DNA of 36,168 nt from JBEHWX01 sp048498995 (GTDB lineage: Bacteria; Bacteroidota; Ignavibacteria; OLB7), in assembly GCA_048498995.1 (NCBI GenBank), contig JBEHWX010000060.1:1-36168 (forward strand). The letters are read 5' to 3'. The translations under genes were made by a program, and so were the position numbers. Positions 35,903-36,168 of the stretch are shown here, in pieces; the first letter of the stretch is position 1, and each line of letters begins with the position of its first letter. Below the pieces are notes generated by a model that did no database searches, was not told the DNA's origin, and saw only the letters and a list, made by a program, of their open reading frames with translations.

Positions 35903-36090
35903 GTCGTATACTCCCCGGCCGATCGCGCGCGGCATGGGCATCGCAACGAATCGCGCGAGCCGGCGTAGCCAGCCGTGTCCGGCCCCGGCCGCTCCACGGC
36001 GGACCGCGTCACGGCTGGCCGCGCCGCGGATCTCGCGCGCCCGGCCACGACCGGCCGGCCGGCGCTCCCGGACCTTCATTCAGCGCACCC

Positions 36091-36168
36091 ATGTCGACAT
36101 CCACGCATCCCGCCCCGCGCCGCCGCGCGCGCCCTCGCCGCTGGCAACGTGCGCTGCTGATCGCCGGC
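36091..36168 (+). CDS. Possible start of a gene cut by the right edge
   Basis: From the ATG at 36091 the frame stays open to the end (26 codons): a Pro/Arg-rich N-terminus followed by WQRALLIAG, which looks like the entry into a hydrophobic segment. No clear ribosome site precedes it. The product cannot be named from this fragment. Confidence 0.35.
   Translation, partial: MSTSTHPAPRRRARPRRWQRALLIAG

Overview
This window comes from a GC-rich bacterial chromosome. Intergenic spacers are short and the genes are dense. Housekeeping families such as KptA, Bax inhibitor-1/YccA, SlyD-type FKBP and UPF0173 sit beside a large secondary-metabolite locus. Nothing fixes the phylum. The overall style would fit a soil lineage such as Gemmatimonadota, but that is a weak inference. 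No tRNA, rRNA, CRISPR array, transposase or integrase was seen.

Left part (1 to about 21,110, all on the minus strand): a hybrid NRPS/PKS gene cluster that looks like one long operon read from right to left. In transcription order it encodes SbnA-like and SbnB-like enzymes that make L-2,3-diaminopropionate (Dap), an 80-residue Cys-ended small protein followed by a hairpin, a protein with kinase-fold landmarks, a 111-residue small protein, an acyl-adenylating ligase fused to a carrier domain, an Fe(II)/2-oxoglutarate dioxygenase of the PhyH family, and a giant megasynthase of at least 4,475 residues that runs off the left edge. The visible megasynthase order is C-A-PCP-KS-(no AT)-KR-ACP-KS-AT-ACP-aminotransferase-C. 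The expected product is an N-acylated lipopeptide-like compound. Its core would be an amino acid extended by two malonate units, the first keto group reduced to a hydroxyl and the second transaminated to an amine, then joined to further residues, possibly Dap.

Middle (21,110 to 22,290): a divergent spacer with a candidate minus-strand promoter, an adjacent perfect palindrome and a leader of roughly 680 nt before the first cluster gene.

Right part (22,290 to 36,168, mostly plus strand): a YdeP/FdhF-type molybdopterin oxidoreductase overlapping a membrane-anchored deaminase, an SGNH-hydrolase lipoprotein, an exported UPF0173 metallo-hydrolase, an Upf1-like SF1 helicase, two tandem YcxB-like membrane proteins, an oppositely oriented DEVH-box SF2 helicase, a BI-1/YccA membrane protein, RNA 2'-phosphotransferase KptA, a GyrI-like ligand-binding protein, a SlyD-like FKBP isomerase and the start of one more gene. 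This half looks like ordinary chromosome rather than part of the cluster.

The most unusual elements are the kinase-like protein with two unexplained small proteins inside an NRPS/PKS/Dap operon, the PKS module that has lost its AT while keeping both flanking linkers, and the 15-bp minisatellites that encode the linkers around the carrier domain of the starter ligase.
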